A stretch of DNA of 64,000 nucleotides from the NCBI RefSeq assembly GCF_047675955.1, contig NC_132912.1:83538382-83602381 (forward strand), in the 5' to 3' direction. The stretch is from Chlorocebus sabaeus (lineage: Eukaryota > Chordata > Mammalia > Primates > Cercopithecidae). Shown one piece after another: positions 9,725-20,377 of this stretch (the stretch's first letter is position 1; the number at the start of each line of letters is the position of its first letter). A program made the translations under genes and the position numbers. The notes beneath the pieces were generated by a model. It worked only from the letters and a program-made list of their open reading frames with translations. It was not told where the DNA came from and searched no databases.

Positions 9725-11815
9725 TTATACTTCATTAAATGTCTCCTAGAACTGATAAATGACTTCAATAAAGTTTCAGTGTATAAAATCAATATAAAAA
9801 ATCGGTAGCATTTCTATACACCAATAATCTTCAAACTGAGAGCCATATCAAGAATGAAATCCCATTTACAATAGCCACCAAAAACCAAAATACCTAGGAA
9901 TGCATCTAATCACGGAGGAGAATGATCTCTACAATGAGAATTATAAAACAGTGCTGAAAGAAATCAGAGATGACACAAACAAATGGAAAAACATTCCATG
10001 ATCATTGATAGGAAGAATCAATATTGTTCAAATGCCCATACTGGCTAAGGCAATCTAAAGATTCCTATCAAACTACCAACACCGTTTTACAGGTAATTAG
10101 ATAAAACTGTTCTAAAATTTATACGGAACTAAAAAACAGCCTAAATCACCAAAGCAATACTCAGCAAAGAGAACAGATCTGGAGGCATTAAACTACCCAA
10201 CTTCAAACTATACTACAAGACAAGTATTACCAATGCAGCATGGTACTGGTAGAAAAACAGACATATAGACCAGTGGAACATAACAGAAAGCTCAGAAATA
10301 AAACCACACATTTACAACCATCTGCTCTTTGACAAGTCTGACAAAAACAAGCAATGGGGAAAAGACTACCTATTCAGTAAATGGCACTGGGATAATTGGC
10401 TAGCCATAGGCAGAAGAAAAAAACTGGACCCTGATATTTCACCATGTGCAAAAATTAAACCATGATGAATTAACAATTTAAATGTAAGACCTTAAACTAC
10501 AAAAACACTACAAGAACACCTAGGAAAAACCTTTCTGGATATCAGCCTTGGTAAAGAATTTATGACTAAGTCCTCCAAAGCAATTATAACAAAGCCAAAA
10601 ATTGACAAGTGCAACTTAGTTAAACTAAAGAGCTTCTGCACAACTATAAACTATAAGAATACAAATTCTTATAAACTATAAACAGAGTAAACATACAATC
10701 TACAGAATGGAAAAAGAAATCACAAACTATATTCACAAAGGTCTGATATTCAGAATCTATAAGTAACTTAAGCAACTCAACACACAAGAAACAACATCAT
10801 TAAAAAATGGGTAAAAGCAGCTACTCAGGAGGCTGAGGCAGGAGAGTGGCTTGAACCTGGGAGGCGGAGCTTGCAGTGAGCCGAGATTGCACCACTGCAC
10901 TCCAGCCTGAGCAACAGAGCAAGACTCTGTCTCCAAAAAAAAAAAAAAAAATGGGCAAAGGACATGAACATACACTTCTCAAAAGAAGACATACATGTGG
11001 CCAATGAATATATGAAAAAATTATCATCATTACTAATCATCAAATAAATGCAAATCAAAACCACAATGAGATACCATCTCATATCAGTCAGAATGGCTAT
11101 TATTTAAAGGTCAAATAACCACAGATGTTGGTGAGGTTGTGGAGCAAAGGGAACACATATACACTGTTAGAGAGAATGTAAATTAGTTCAGCAACTATGG
11201 AAAGCAGTTTTGTGATTTCTCAGAAAACATAAAAAAGAACTACCATTTGATGCAGCAACTACCATTTGACCCACTATATATCATATCAAAAACTTTATGA
11301 TATATGGTGGGTATATATCATAAGAAAATAAATTGTTCTACCAAAAATGCACATTCACTCCTATGTTTATTGCAGTGCTATTCACAATAGCAAAGACATG
11401 AAATCAACCTAGATGCCCTCCATTCCTAGAGGGGATTAAAAAAATGTGATTAATGAAGACCATGGAATACTACACAGCCATAAAAAAGAATGAAATCATG
11501 TTCTTTCGACATTATGGATATACCTAGAGACCACTACTTTAAGAGACTTAATGCAAAAACAGAAAACCAAATACTGCATGTTTTCACTTATAAGGGGGAT
11601 CTAAACATTGAGTACACATGGAAACATAGATGGGAACAATAAACACCTGGACTATTTAATGGGAGAGGTTGGGGACATGGGTTCAAAAATTATTTATTGG
11701 GTAATGTGCTAATTACCTGGGTGATACAATACACCAAACCTCAGCAACATGTAATTTACCCATACAGCAAACCTGTACGTGTAACCCCTGAACCTAAAAT
11801 AACAGTTGAAAAAAT
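9725..11815 (+). mobile_element. L1 3' half (L1PB/L1MA-type), sense, ORF2 RT region to 3' end
   Basis: The order follows L1 ORF2 from the reverse-transcriptase C-terminal part (gcatttctatacaccaataa at ~9810) through the C-terminal domain. It ends in a 3'UTR of the type ttacccatacagcaaacctg, with an A-rich end at ~11815. Stops and indels are everywhere. A truncated Alu is inserted at 10818-10951. Confidence 0.82.
10801..10958 (+). mobile_element. 5'-truncated Alu (right arm) inserted in L1, with target duplication
   Basis: The Alu starts within the right arm (cagctactcaggaggctgag) at 10818 and ends in the A tail at 10935-10951. The L1 target sequence is duplicated around it: aaaaaatgggtaaa before and aaaaaatgggcaaa after. 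The insertion is therefore later than the L1. Confidence 0.9.
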
Positions 11816-11821
11816 AATAGA

Positions 11822-12456
11822 AAAAAGCTTATAGAGTATTGATATAAAGAAAGAAAACATCCTTGTATTGCTATACAATGTAAGGATGTGTTTGTGTTTT
11901 AAGCTAAGTATTATAATAGAGTCAGAAAATTTAAAAGTTTTAAAAATTTATAAATTTAGAAATTCACAGTAAGCTGATCATTTTAGTATTAAAAAGTAAA
12001 ATTATTTTTTGTAAATTTATTGCAGCCTGATTGTATAGTGTTTATAAAGTCTACAGTAGTGTACAGTAATGTCCTAGGCCTTCGCATTCACTCCGCACTC
12101 ACACACTGACTCACCCAAAGCAACTTCCAGTCCTGAATGTCCACTCATGACGAGTGCTCTTTAGTAGTGCATCATGTTTTATTTTTTATGTTGTATTTTT
12201 ACTGTAACTTTTCTATGTTTATATAAGTTTTTGATTACAAAAACACTTACCATTATGTTACAATTGCCTATGGCAATCGGTATAATAGCATGCTATACAG
12301 GTTTGTAGGCTTGGAGCAATAAGCCATACTACGTAGCCTAAGTGTGTAGTGGGCTATATCATCTCGGTTTGTGTAAATACATTCTATAATGCTCACACGT
12401 GGTGAAACTGCCTAAGAATACATTTGTCAGGACGTATCCCAGTCATAAGGGAGTAT
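11822..12456 (+). mobile_element. Tigger-type DNA transposon (Tigger3/Golem-like), 3' half
   Basis: It aligns closely with 26858-27482, the other Tigger copy in this window: shared agtgtttataaagtctacag, ttacaattgcctatggcaat and acaggtttgtaggcttgg. It ends near a decayed inverted repeat (ggacgtatcccagtcat). These are non-coding parts of a TcMar-Tigger element. The 5' half is absent; the left edge lies directly at the A-rich end of the L1. Confidence 0.75.
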
Positions 12457-13145
12457 AAAATATACTCTTTTTCTTACTATTTCCCCACCTATTTTTCTAC
12501 TTCTCTGTTCTTACTCTCTTTGCCGCTTCTAGCATGTCCAGTGTAGGTGGAAGAAGAAGTGAAGTGTAGAAAAGTTTCACTTGATTGGTAAAGTTGTAAC
12601 TGTGTTGACGCTGTCTCACGGCATTGCGTGTCCATACATTTTCACTGGTCAGATGTTTTCCTGGGTTCTTCAGAGACTTGCAATTCCCTGAGCTGTCCAG
12701 ACTCCTCTGGCTCTTTACTTATCTCACTCTTCCAATACTTCCAGCAACCATTCCTCACTGACTCCTTCCCCTTCTCAACTCCAAGTCTTAGATAAGTTTT
12801 GTTTTGTGTTTACTTGTGTCAGTAAAGCCTAGATTTCTTCCTTGGAGTCTGTCTTTTGAGAAGGAACTATTTAACTGTCCCCATCGAATTCTGGAAGTGT
12901 AAGTCCATCCAGGAAAGCCTCCTTTCTTCACTCTGCCTCCGCGGGCCCTCCCACCAGCCTCCAGACTTTAGAATTTTCCAAACCTAAGTCTGATAACAAT
13001 CATATTTTCTTCATACTCTTGGGTTTAAATGCTTTAAGTGGTTCTAAAGTCCTTCTCACTTGGCTTGAGATAGTGAATGAAGAAACACTAGTGTGTTTCA
13101 CAGATCGTATGTTAGTAAGGTGTACCTGGGGAGAAAGAAGAGATT
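12457..13145. other. Unassigned DNA
   Basis: Nothing recognised. Mixed composition, with a pyrimidine-rich stretch around 12470-12540. Confidence 0.4.
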
Positions 13146-13640
13146 GTCAGCAGTAGTTGTGCTTTTCAGTTTTTTTACAGAGGGTGAAAGACAGCAGAGA
13201 CGAAAGCAGGGGAGAGCTAGGAGATGTTGGTGTTGCAATCTGGTTTAAATCTCTCCCTCTCTTCTCCAGGCAATCCCACAGCCATCTGCTAGAATTGCAT
13301 AGCCTGCTATTTGCTGAAGGGAAGGAGTAAAGACAATTCTCAGGACCTACTAGTTTGCTGGCTGCTGTGTTCACTTCCAGTGTCAACTAGCCTTAGGGTA
13401 TCACATCTTCTTGTAGGTCATGCAGCATGGGTACTGCTGTGTTTCATGTCCAGAGATGGCTTTGGGGGAGTTAGCAAGCCATACCAAGCAAAAAGTGGAG
13501 TTAAGAAACAAACACAGCTAGAAAGTTCTGTAACTGCCCCTCGTTCATCTTCTGCCATTTGCTTCCAACACCAAAATCTAAATCACCAGCTGTTGCTCCA
13601 AGGTTTTCTCAGTGTTTCTCTTCTGTAACTTATTTAGGGT
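13146..13640. other. GC-richer unassigned block
   Basis: This ~500-bp block is less AT-rich than its surroundings. It holds overlapping open frames on both strands (13311-13628 plus, 13147-13386 minus). Neither frame resembles a protein I know, and neither has a codon bias I can defend. It could be an old repeat, a regulatory block or chance. Confidence 0.3.
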
Positions 13641-13973
13641 TGAGACTAGTGGACATACACCATCTTGTCCTGACTATGTTTCAACATACTTTGACACAAA
13701 TAATTTAATTTAAAAACTTATATTTTCAAATAAAAAGGAAAAGGTAATTTAGTCAAACAAATATGGTCATTTTAGCTTTTGTATGGTTTCCAAATTATTC
13801 AGATTTTACTATCTTAGGCAGTGAATTAATTTAAAAACCATAAAGAAAAAGAATGCTGCAAGCATTATTCCAGTTTTTTTTCTATGAATTGCAAATAGGT
13901 AGAAAAAATGATGTAAACAAAATTACCTCACAGGTGGCCCACTGACTAAAGATATGGATTTATTAGTCTCCTC
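13641..13973. other. Unassigned AT-rich DNA
   Basis: Nothing recognised. Confidence 0.4.
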
Positions 13974-14187
13974 AAAAAGCAATAGGCAAATAGTTTTCAT
14001 AGACAGTTATTCTTTTAATTTTGATTATAAAAAGTATGGTTTTCTCTTGGGACAATGAGCTTGTATAGATTCACTGACTTTCAGAGAGAAATTATGATGT
14101 CATCTATTTATATAATACCTTTATGTATTTAAATAAATTCTTTGAGTTTGTTATTTATAATAATACTCTTAAGTGAGTAGGACCATT
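13974..14187 (+). repeat. Direct repeat, copy 1 (~214 bp)
   Basis: The segment aligns from aaaagcaataggcaaatag through gagtaggacc with 15436-15650 in the same order and orientation. Shared blocks include tctcttgggacaat, tgtatagattcac and gtatttaaataaatt. It is diverged by substitutions and small indels. Confidence 0.8.
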
Positions 14188-15435
14188 CTTTTTAATCATT
14201 TTTTTCATACTGAGGAAACCAAATTGCACAATATTTAAGTCACTTGCCTAAAGTCTCAGTGAAAGTGGCCACATCGAATTGAAATCATCTTTTTACCACT
14301 CCCCATTACTCTTCTACCACATGTTCTCTCTCACAGGTTTTGTGAGCATGAGTGATATTTCTTCCTTTCTTTTTCCCTCCTCTAACATATAAAATGTAAT
14401 TTTAATACTAAATGATTCCCTTGTGAAGCCCTTTCCAATTCTTGAGTTGCATTTACAGAAAATATTTTAACAAATTTACTGATCCTCTTGTTTTTTAGTG
14501 AAAGATTGCAAATAATGTGTTGGTGCAAAATATTTGAGATAAATTATAATTATCCTAATGGGTACACCTATTATTTGGTTTTTGAAAGGAATTATTCCAT
14601 CGCAGAAATGTTTGTACCCCTTGTCTTTGGTTTCCTGTTGTGAATTCAGAATTTTATATCAACTGTGCATGCCTCAGATAGCTCAGTTGTCATTAAAATG
14701 GAAGATTGCTATTTTGAGTTTATAGAAGTCATTGCCGTGTGGGAAAAGCAATGCATATTTTGCTGAATTTCTGGTACTTAACAGAATAACCTTTTCAAAC
14801 TGTCAGAGTTGATTGCTCAGTTTTGTTGGAACAATAAATGCATATTGGTCAGATAACTCGTAAAATAACAGAATAATGAGCAATCATCATAAAAGCAAAT
14901 TTTTCAGTATGGTAATTACTTCTAGAGTAACATGCATCAAGTGTGCCTGTATTTCTTTGCTGTCAAATTTTCTGAACACTTTTCTCATTTTAACTCTGAA
15001 GGAAACAACCCATCAAGTCTTATATTTGTGTACAGACAAAAGTAGGTGTTTTTCAATATAGAGATTTGCTGTGAGAAGACACTGGCAGGCTGTCAGGAGC
15101 AGACTTGTGTCTTTCTATACAAGCAAGGGCTGGGGAGTAAGTACCCTGATTGCAGGAGCATGAAATGGCCAGGTAGAAGGAAAAGAGTCAAAAGAAAAGA
15201 CTGAAACAATAGGGAGATCAACCTGATTTTATATTTTCACTTTACTTTACAGGAGAAGAATATTGAGGCAAAAATATTTAAGTGAGTAACAATAATAACT
15301 TAAGTGAGACTATTTAATAGATCACTTTTTTAGTTAATATTTTCATTTATTCAAAAACTCTTATTGAACAACTATGTGAAACACTAGGTTTAAGGAGCAG
15401 AGGAGAACATAAAAATTACACAGATCAAGAATTAT
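14188..15435. other. Unassigned DNA between the two direct-repeat copies
   Basis: About 1.25 kb with no recognisable gene or repeat family. Confidence 0.4.
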
Positions 15436-15650
15436 TAAAAGCAATGGGTAAATAGATTTCATATACAGTTATCTTTTAACTTTGATTTTTTAAAGTATTG
15501 CTGTCTCTTGGGACAATTAGTTTGTATAGATTCACCGATTAAAGAAGAACAACGATGCCTTCTATTTATATATCTTGATGTATTTAAATAAATTATTCGA
15601 GTTTATTGTTTATAACAATAATGTTATGTAGGTAGGATCAAATGATAATC
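15436..15650 (+). repeat. Direct repeat, copy 2 (~215 bp)
   Basis: Second copy of the segment at 13974-14187, about 1.46 kb downstream. The homology fades into unrelated sequence on both sides. It may be an old local duplication or two copies of an interspersed family I do not recognise. Confidence 0.8.
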
Positions 15651-17230
15651 ATTTGCCATTAAATATAATCCAAGGTAGAATGTAATAAATACATGAGATT
15701 TTAGACCCTTGTGGGGATTTCAGATTAAAGAGAGATTTCAACAGAAAAGCTGAGAGTAAAATAAGTCACTTGAGTCAAGTTTTTGTAAATAAGTAGAATT
15801 CTACCATGCAGAGCTCCTAAGGGAGATAATAAAAGGCAAGAGAAAAGCGTGAGAAGAACCACAGGGTTCAGAAATTTGGGATAGGCTAGGAATACTGAAG
15901 TTAATCTAAATCTCTTATAATTAATCTTCAAAGAAAATATGAGATTTAGAAATATAAATTTAATATTGATATAAATATAAATTTAGAAATATAAATTTCT
16001 CCTGTATAATGAAGTGTTTAGAATGCTAAGATTAGGATTATTTTAATTAAAAAACTAAACTATCTTGAAATATAAAATTTTATTTATTGTAAAAGAACAA
16101 AAGTCACAAAATGGCAAAATATATTTGCAACACGTTTAACTAAATATTAGAAATAATAATGTTAAAATGGGAAACATTAAATAGCAATTACTCTGTATGT
16201 TGCACACAGTTCTGAATTTTTAACATATTTTATTGAACCCAAGAATGCATTAAAATGTTTTATCAGTGTGTAAGCTCTTCCCTATAATCTAGCCATTAAT
16301 CATCTGTTTTAAATGGTGAGTTTGGTGGAGGGAAAATAGTGCTCAACAATTAGGAAACTATTAGAGTATTCTAGGCATAAAAGAAGACCCTGATAAATCG
16401 TGAATGCAGCTAGGATGAGAAATGGAATGAGAAAGAGAAGAGATAGTAAAATACATACAAGCATACTAACTGAATACAGAAATGGGAGTTGGAATTAACT
16501 ATGTTGTTTCTTCCAATATACAAATATTAAAAAGATTTGGGCACATTGAAAGGAGCAAGAAGTTTGGAGAGAAGACAGTACATTGAGTTTGAAAAATGTA
16601 AATACTGAGGCATGAGAAAGATGTATGACACTATTTGTCATAAGTTCTGGATTTTAGGTATGAGAGTAGAAGAACGACACTAAAGATTTGAATTAAATTG
16701 CAAGTAGGGGAGACATTAAGCCTAGTTTGTAGGGATGCCCCAAGGTTTACTTTGGTTGTATCACAAAATGTAGTATTCTGGCAATAGGAGACTAGAATGC
16801 TATGCCATCGATTAAAGGGAAAGTATTAACTATCTGCAAGATTATAAACATTTTGTATAAGCATTGGTGTTAAGAGAAGAATGTCCCCACTTCCAATGCA
16901 ATAATTCACAGTTTTACAATATAAGCAAATCTGAAATTTAATCTTACAAATTATGTTTTAATAATGTGCAAGTGGAAATATGGAAATATGGGTGGGAATT
17001 TGAAGAAGACTTAAGAACAAATATTTGACATTGCTTAGTCAGCATTCTCAAAGGAAGAAACTCTAACCGACTAAATTGTATACTTCTCATTCACAATCTG
17101 CTGATGATCTCTAAATCTTAGATACACGCTCTCAAATTTGTACACTTCACTTCCTTCTGGACACCTATAGTATATGCATAATTGAACATATCTTCCATTT
17201 AATTATATTCTGACAGTGGTATTCCTTATC
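15651..17230. other. Unassigned AT-rich DNA
   Basis: No gene seen. Near 15945-16000 the words aaatataaattt and gatttagaaat recur in tandem, a small cryptically simple tract. Confidence 0.4.
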
Positions 17231-17235
17231 CTTAT

Positions 17236-17550
17236 TGTAGAGGACTACGTTCTCACAGATGAGACGTTCCCGATAAGTCCTGCTCTTGCAAACGAAGCAG
17301 TGCGTTCCTTCCTTGCAAACAAGGAGGACAAAGGAACCAGCTGCAAACAGCAGACCCTGGGGGCTTGTTTATCCAGAAAGTCAGGGAAAGGTCACAAAAA
17401 CAACAATGTGTCTTGTGACTTGGCAACATTCCACAAACGACTGTATAAAATAAAGCAGAGTGCGCCATTCGGGGTGGCTGCCATGTTTGTCTTGTCTTGT
17501 GTTGTCTTGTGTGTTCATTCCTTTGTTTAGGAAACACGCAGACCCCAACA
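17236..17550 (+). mobile_element. Solo LTR of an endogenous retrovirus (class II / HML-like), complete
   Basis: This 315-bp element starts TGTAGAGG and ends CCCCAACA. It is bounded by a perfect 5-bp duplication cttat (17231-17235 and 17551-17555). It carries a TATA box (17444-17450) and a poly-A signal (17449-17454) that overlap, then a T/G-rich R-U5 region (tgtcttgtcttgtgttg). Size and ends suggest a class II (betaretrovirus-like, HML/HERV-K superfamily) LTR such as a MER9- or LTR3-type element. The exact family is not certain. No internal viral sequence is attached, so recombination left a solo LTR. The overlapping open frames are not genes. Confidence 0.75.
17444..17454 (+). promoter_or_regulatory. 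Overlapping TATA box and AATAAA in the solo LTR
   Basis: tataaaataaa reads as a TATA box followed at once by a polyadenylation signal, placed ~100 bp before the LTR 3' end. LTR promoters start RNA shortly after TATA; the AATAAA would serve 3' processing in the same region. Activity is unknown. Confidence 0.5.
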
Positions 17551-17555
17551 CTTAT

Positions 17556-18014
17556 GGCATTATCATTTACTTAAGACAGAAAGCATCAAGATATCTTTAA
17601 ATTCTCACATCCATGAAAACTCCATATGGAACTTTTTACGAATCATATAGATTCTACCGTTAGTATTTTTCTTGAACTTTTCTCTTTCTTGAATTTTTCT
17701 TGAATTTCATGGTATTTGCCACTGTTTTTGCTTAGATCTTGATCTTCTATTGCCAGGACTTGTGTAGTAGCATTTTACCTGATCTCCTTGCTCACATTTT
17801 CTCCTTATAAAAATACAACATTCAAAACTGTCCCTAAAGGATTAATTATAAAATGAAAATGTGATTATTTCATGTACTTTCTTAGGAAATTTAATTGGGA
17901 CTTGACATTTTATAGAATACACAAAAATAACTTTACAGCCTAATCTTAATATGTATTTCTGTCATCTTAATTCCAATCACACTTTCTTAGAAATCTTCCA
18001 TTAAAGACAGTCTC
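17556..18014. other. Unassigned DNA
   Basis: Nothing recognised apart from repeated ttcttgaa words at 17670-17710. Confidence 0.4.
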
Positions 18015-18205
18015 ACTCTAACAGCACATAAAACATAGCTATATCATAACACTTATCAGAGTGTTTGTAATTATTTGCTTGACTGCCCTCTCACTAAATG
18101 AAGAAGCAGTGTTTTATTTATCTTTCACTAGCTATAGTCTGAGAAGTAGTAGAACTTGTTAGGCATTTAATAATTGTGTGATGAATTAATTATTGAATTA
18201 TTCAT
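18015..18205 (+). mobile_element. LINE-2 (L2) 3'-end fragment, sense
   Basis: Order of blocks fits the L2 3' end: ataacacttatcagagtgtt, attgcttgactgccctctca-like text, a decayed product-size block, and a terminal aggcatttaataattgtgtg/atgaattaat that mimics the L2 AATAAATG..TGAATGAA end. Heavily diverged. Confidence 0.5.
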
Positions 18206-20303
18206 TTACTCTTAGAGCCTGCTGACTACTCTTGAAATAAATAAAAGTAATTTCAAGGTTTTACCAATCCAGCCACATTATAAATAAACATTATCATATG
18301 ATAGCTGTGTCATATTATTTACTTGGGTTTAATTAAATCATTCTATTAGAAGTTTCTTATTTATTGAAGTAAGTACACTAGAAATTTCAAAAGTGTAATT
18401 CAAGGACATTCATGTTGAAAAGTAGTTCTTCCAAGGAATAAAGGAAGCCTCAAAATTATGTCTAATACCTTCAGAGCATTTTATATTTTATTGAGATGCT
18501 TATCAACATATAAAAACAAATATAGAGCTGACATAACGAAGGGTCACTGACAATGAAGGGATGTTTTAAGAAGATGAATTTTATCAAACACATTTTATAA
18601 GTTTTATTTGAAGTCATTGTTTTTGTGTTCGTGATATAAGCACATTCGCAAATTCTTTGAAGGAGCTGATTATGTATCCTCATGACACTCACAAGTGCAC
18701 GGTAGCATGGTGACATTTGGAGGGTCATTACTCACTCTTTCAGTGAGTGAGTGGAACTACAACAAACTAATTCTTCTACATTTTGACATTCTTTCTCATT
18801 CTAGTATTCTAACTTATTTTTTTTGATCATTTATTAAATGGAGGAATATCAAAATATTTAGTATTCAGTATGTTTTTCTTTTCTCTTTGGACAGTTTATT
18901 TTAGTCTCTTCACCTTTCCTCACAATCACATATGGAAAAAATGCAATTTGTGTCTTTATGTTTGAATGTCCACCTGAATGCTCTGCTTTTAATTTTAGTT
19001 GCCATATTAGCCTCTATCTCTTGGAAACCTGAGATTTAACTTGTCTTAAATTTATATCTTTGTCTCTGCCTCTACTGTCTATTCTTGTGGTGGTATTTAA
19101 GTTAATATATATTACCATACAGTTTGTAGCAAAGGCTTTATAATTCAAAACTATTCCATATGCCTTTTTCTCCCCTACCTACCATATTAAAATGGTAAAA
19201 AAAAATCACACCAATTCTGTCTTCTAAAAACTCTAGTATTGTAACTCCTCTTTAGCTCTGTATAGTAGTACACAAGATATAACCATTTGTGTTTAAAATT
19301 AATGTTACAACACCATAATTTACTTCAGTTATTGTAATAACAATTACATAGAATTTACAAAACTTAAAAAATAGATCTTTGGGGTTAATAGGAAACTCTT
19401 AAACAAATGTAAATGAATAATGAAACTAAATATTTGACAAAGATGTTATTTTAATTAAGCAGAGAAAGGAATTTTTTGACACATGATATTGTCAAAATTA
19501 GCAAGATTATCTCACAGCTCACAAGATGCAAAATTAAATTTCACATACATTAAAAATTTGAGTGTTAACAGATTTGAAAAAGTAAGTGAATATCTGTATA
19601 ATATTATGTTTTACATTTTTTAAAACCAGCAAACCCAGAAAACATAAAAAAGAAATACTGAGTATTTAGCTATTAAAAAAATTAAGCAAAATATATAAAG
19701 TTAAAAAATAAAATTTTTGTTTAAATATTTACAAATAAAAAAATAGAACATTAGTACCCCTTAGTAAAGAAAGCAACAAAACAAAAAAGAAAGAAAATGG
19801 GAAAAATTACAAGTAGCAATTTATTTGAAAAAAGTCTAAATGAAGTGTATTTTACATGTATTATTCAGTGTTATTTTTCAAGTTGCTCATTCTCTCTTCA
19901 GCTGATCTTAGTATTGCTATGTATAGTGTTATTAATTCCTGGGCCTTTGTTTTACATTGTCCCACAATTCTGCTATAATCCTTATCTATTTGCCCTAATT
20001 TCACTTCTGTCTATTGATTTACAGTTACTTGCTTTTTAAAATGAGTAATTTATAATTTTGAGTAATATGTGATTATTTTTATTATATTTTGACAAATTTT
20101 AGTTGTATCTATTCATGGAGTTCAAACTGGGGATTGGGGAGATATAGTTAAAGGGTACAAAGCATCAGTTTGATAACAGTTATTTTAAATTAGTAAATAT
20201 TATAATTTTTCTATATCCTTTTTATAAAATTAATTTTGAGTTAATTCTTTACTGTTTATTTTGTGCTGTGCTTTCCATGGAATTAGATATTATACTTTGA
20301 TTT
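18206..20303. other. Unassigned AT-rich DNA
   Basis: No gene or repeat identified over ~2.1 kb. An 80-codon hydrophobic frame at 19797-20039 has the composition of translated T-rich sequence and no start context, so I do not call it. Confidence 0.4.
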
Positions 20304-20377
20304 AGAATTTGGATTTAGAGGAGCTCCAGTGGCGCAATTGATCAGTGTGCAGTACTTACACAGAATTTGGATTTAGA
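20304..20377 (+). pseudogene. Tailless retrocopy of the 5' half of tRNA-Ile(UAU), with 16-bp target duplications
   Basis: Two identical 16-mers, agaatttggatttaga, lie at 20304-20319 and 20362-20377. Between them is a 42-bp insert. Its last 39 bases (20323-20361) begin gctccagtggcgcaat and continue like the 5' half of tRNA-Ile(UAU), stopping in the anticodon loop. From memory of that tRNA, 32 of 39 positions match. All seven differences are transitions, and four fit decay of CpG sites. Three extra bases (gga) precede the tRNA start. There is no A tail. The long duplication and the ttt/agaatt site fit L1-type target-primed insertion, so this would be a tailless retropseudogene. It has no box B and cannot be a tRNA gene. 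Confidence 0.8.

Noticed and set aside
12470..12540. Polypyrimidine tract and splice-acceptor-like site
   Set aside because: No neighbouring exon-like frame or donor site; such tracts are common by chance.
13311..13628. 105-codon plus-strand frame as a small gene
   Set aside because: No start context, no known domain, and an equally open frame exists on the other strand.
17216..17537. Open frames of about 100 codons on both strands
   Set aside because: They coincide with the solo LTR and read through its promoter and R region.
19797..20039. Hydrophobic 80-codon frame as a membrane peptide
   Set aside because: Its composition is what T-rich DNA gives by chance; no supporting signal.
20323..20361. 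Functional tRNA-Ile gene
   Set aside because: Only the 5' half is present; no T arm, no box B, no terminator.
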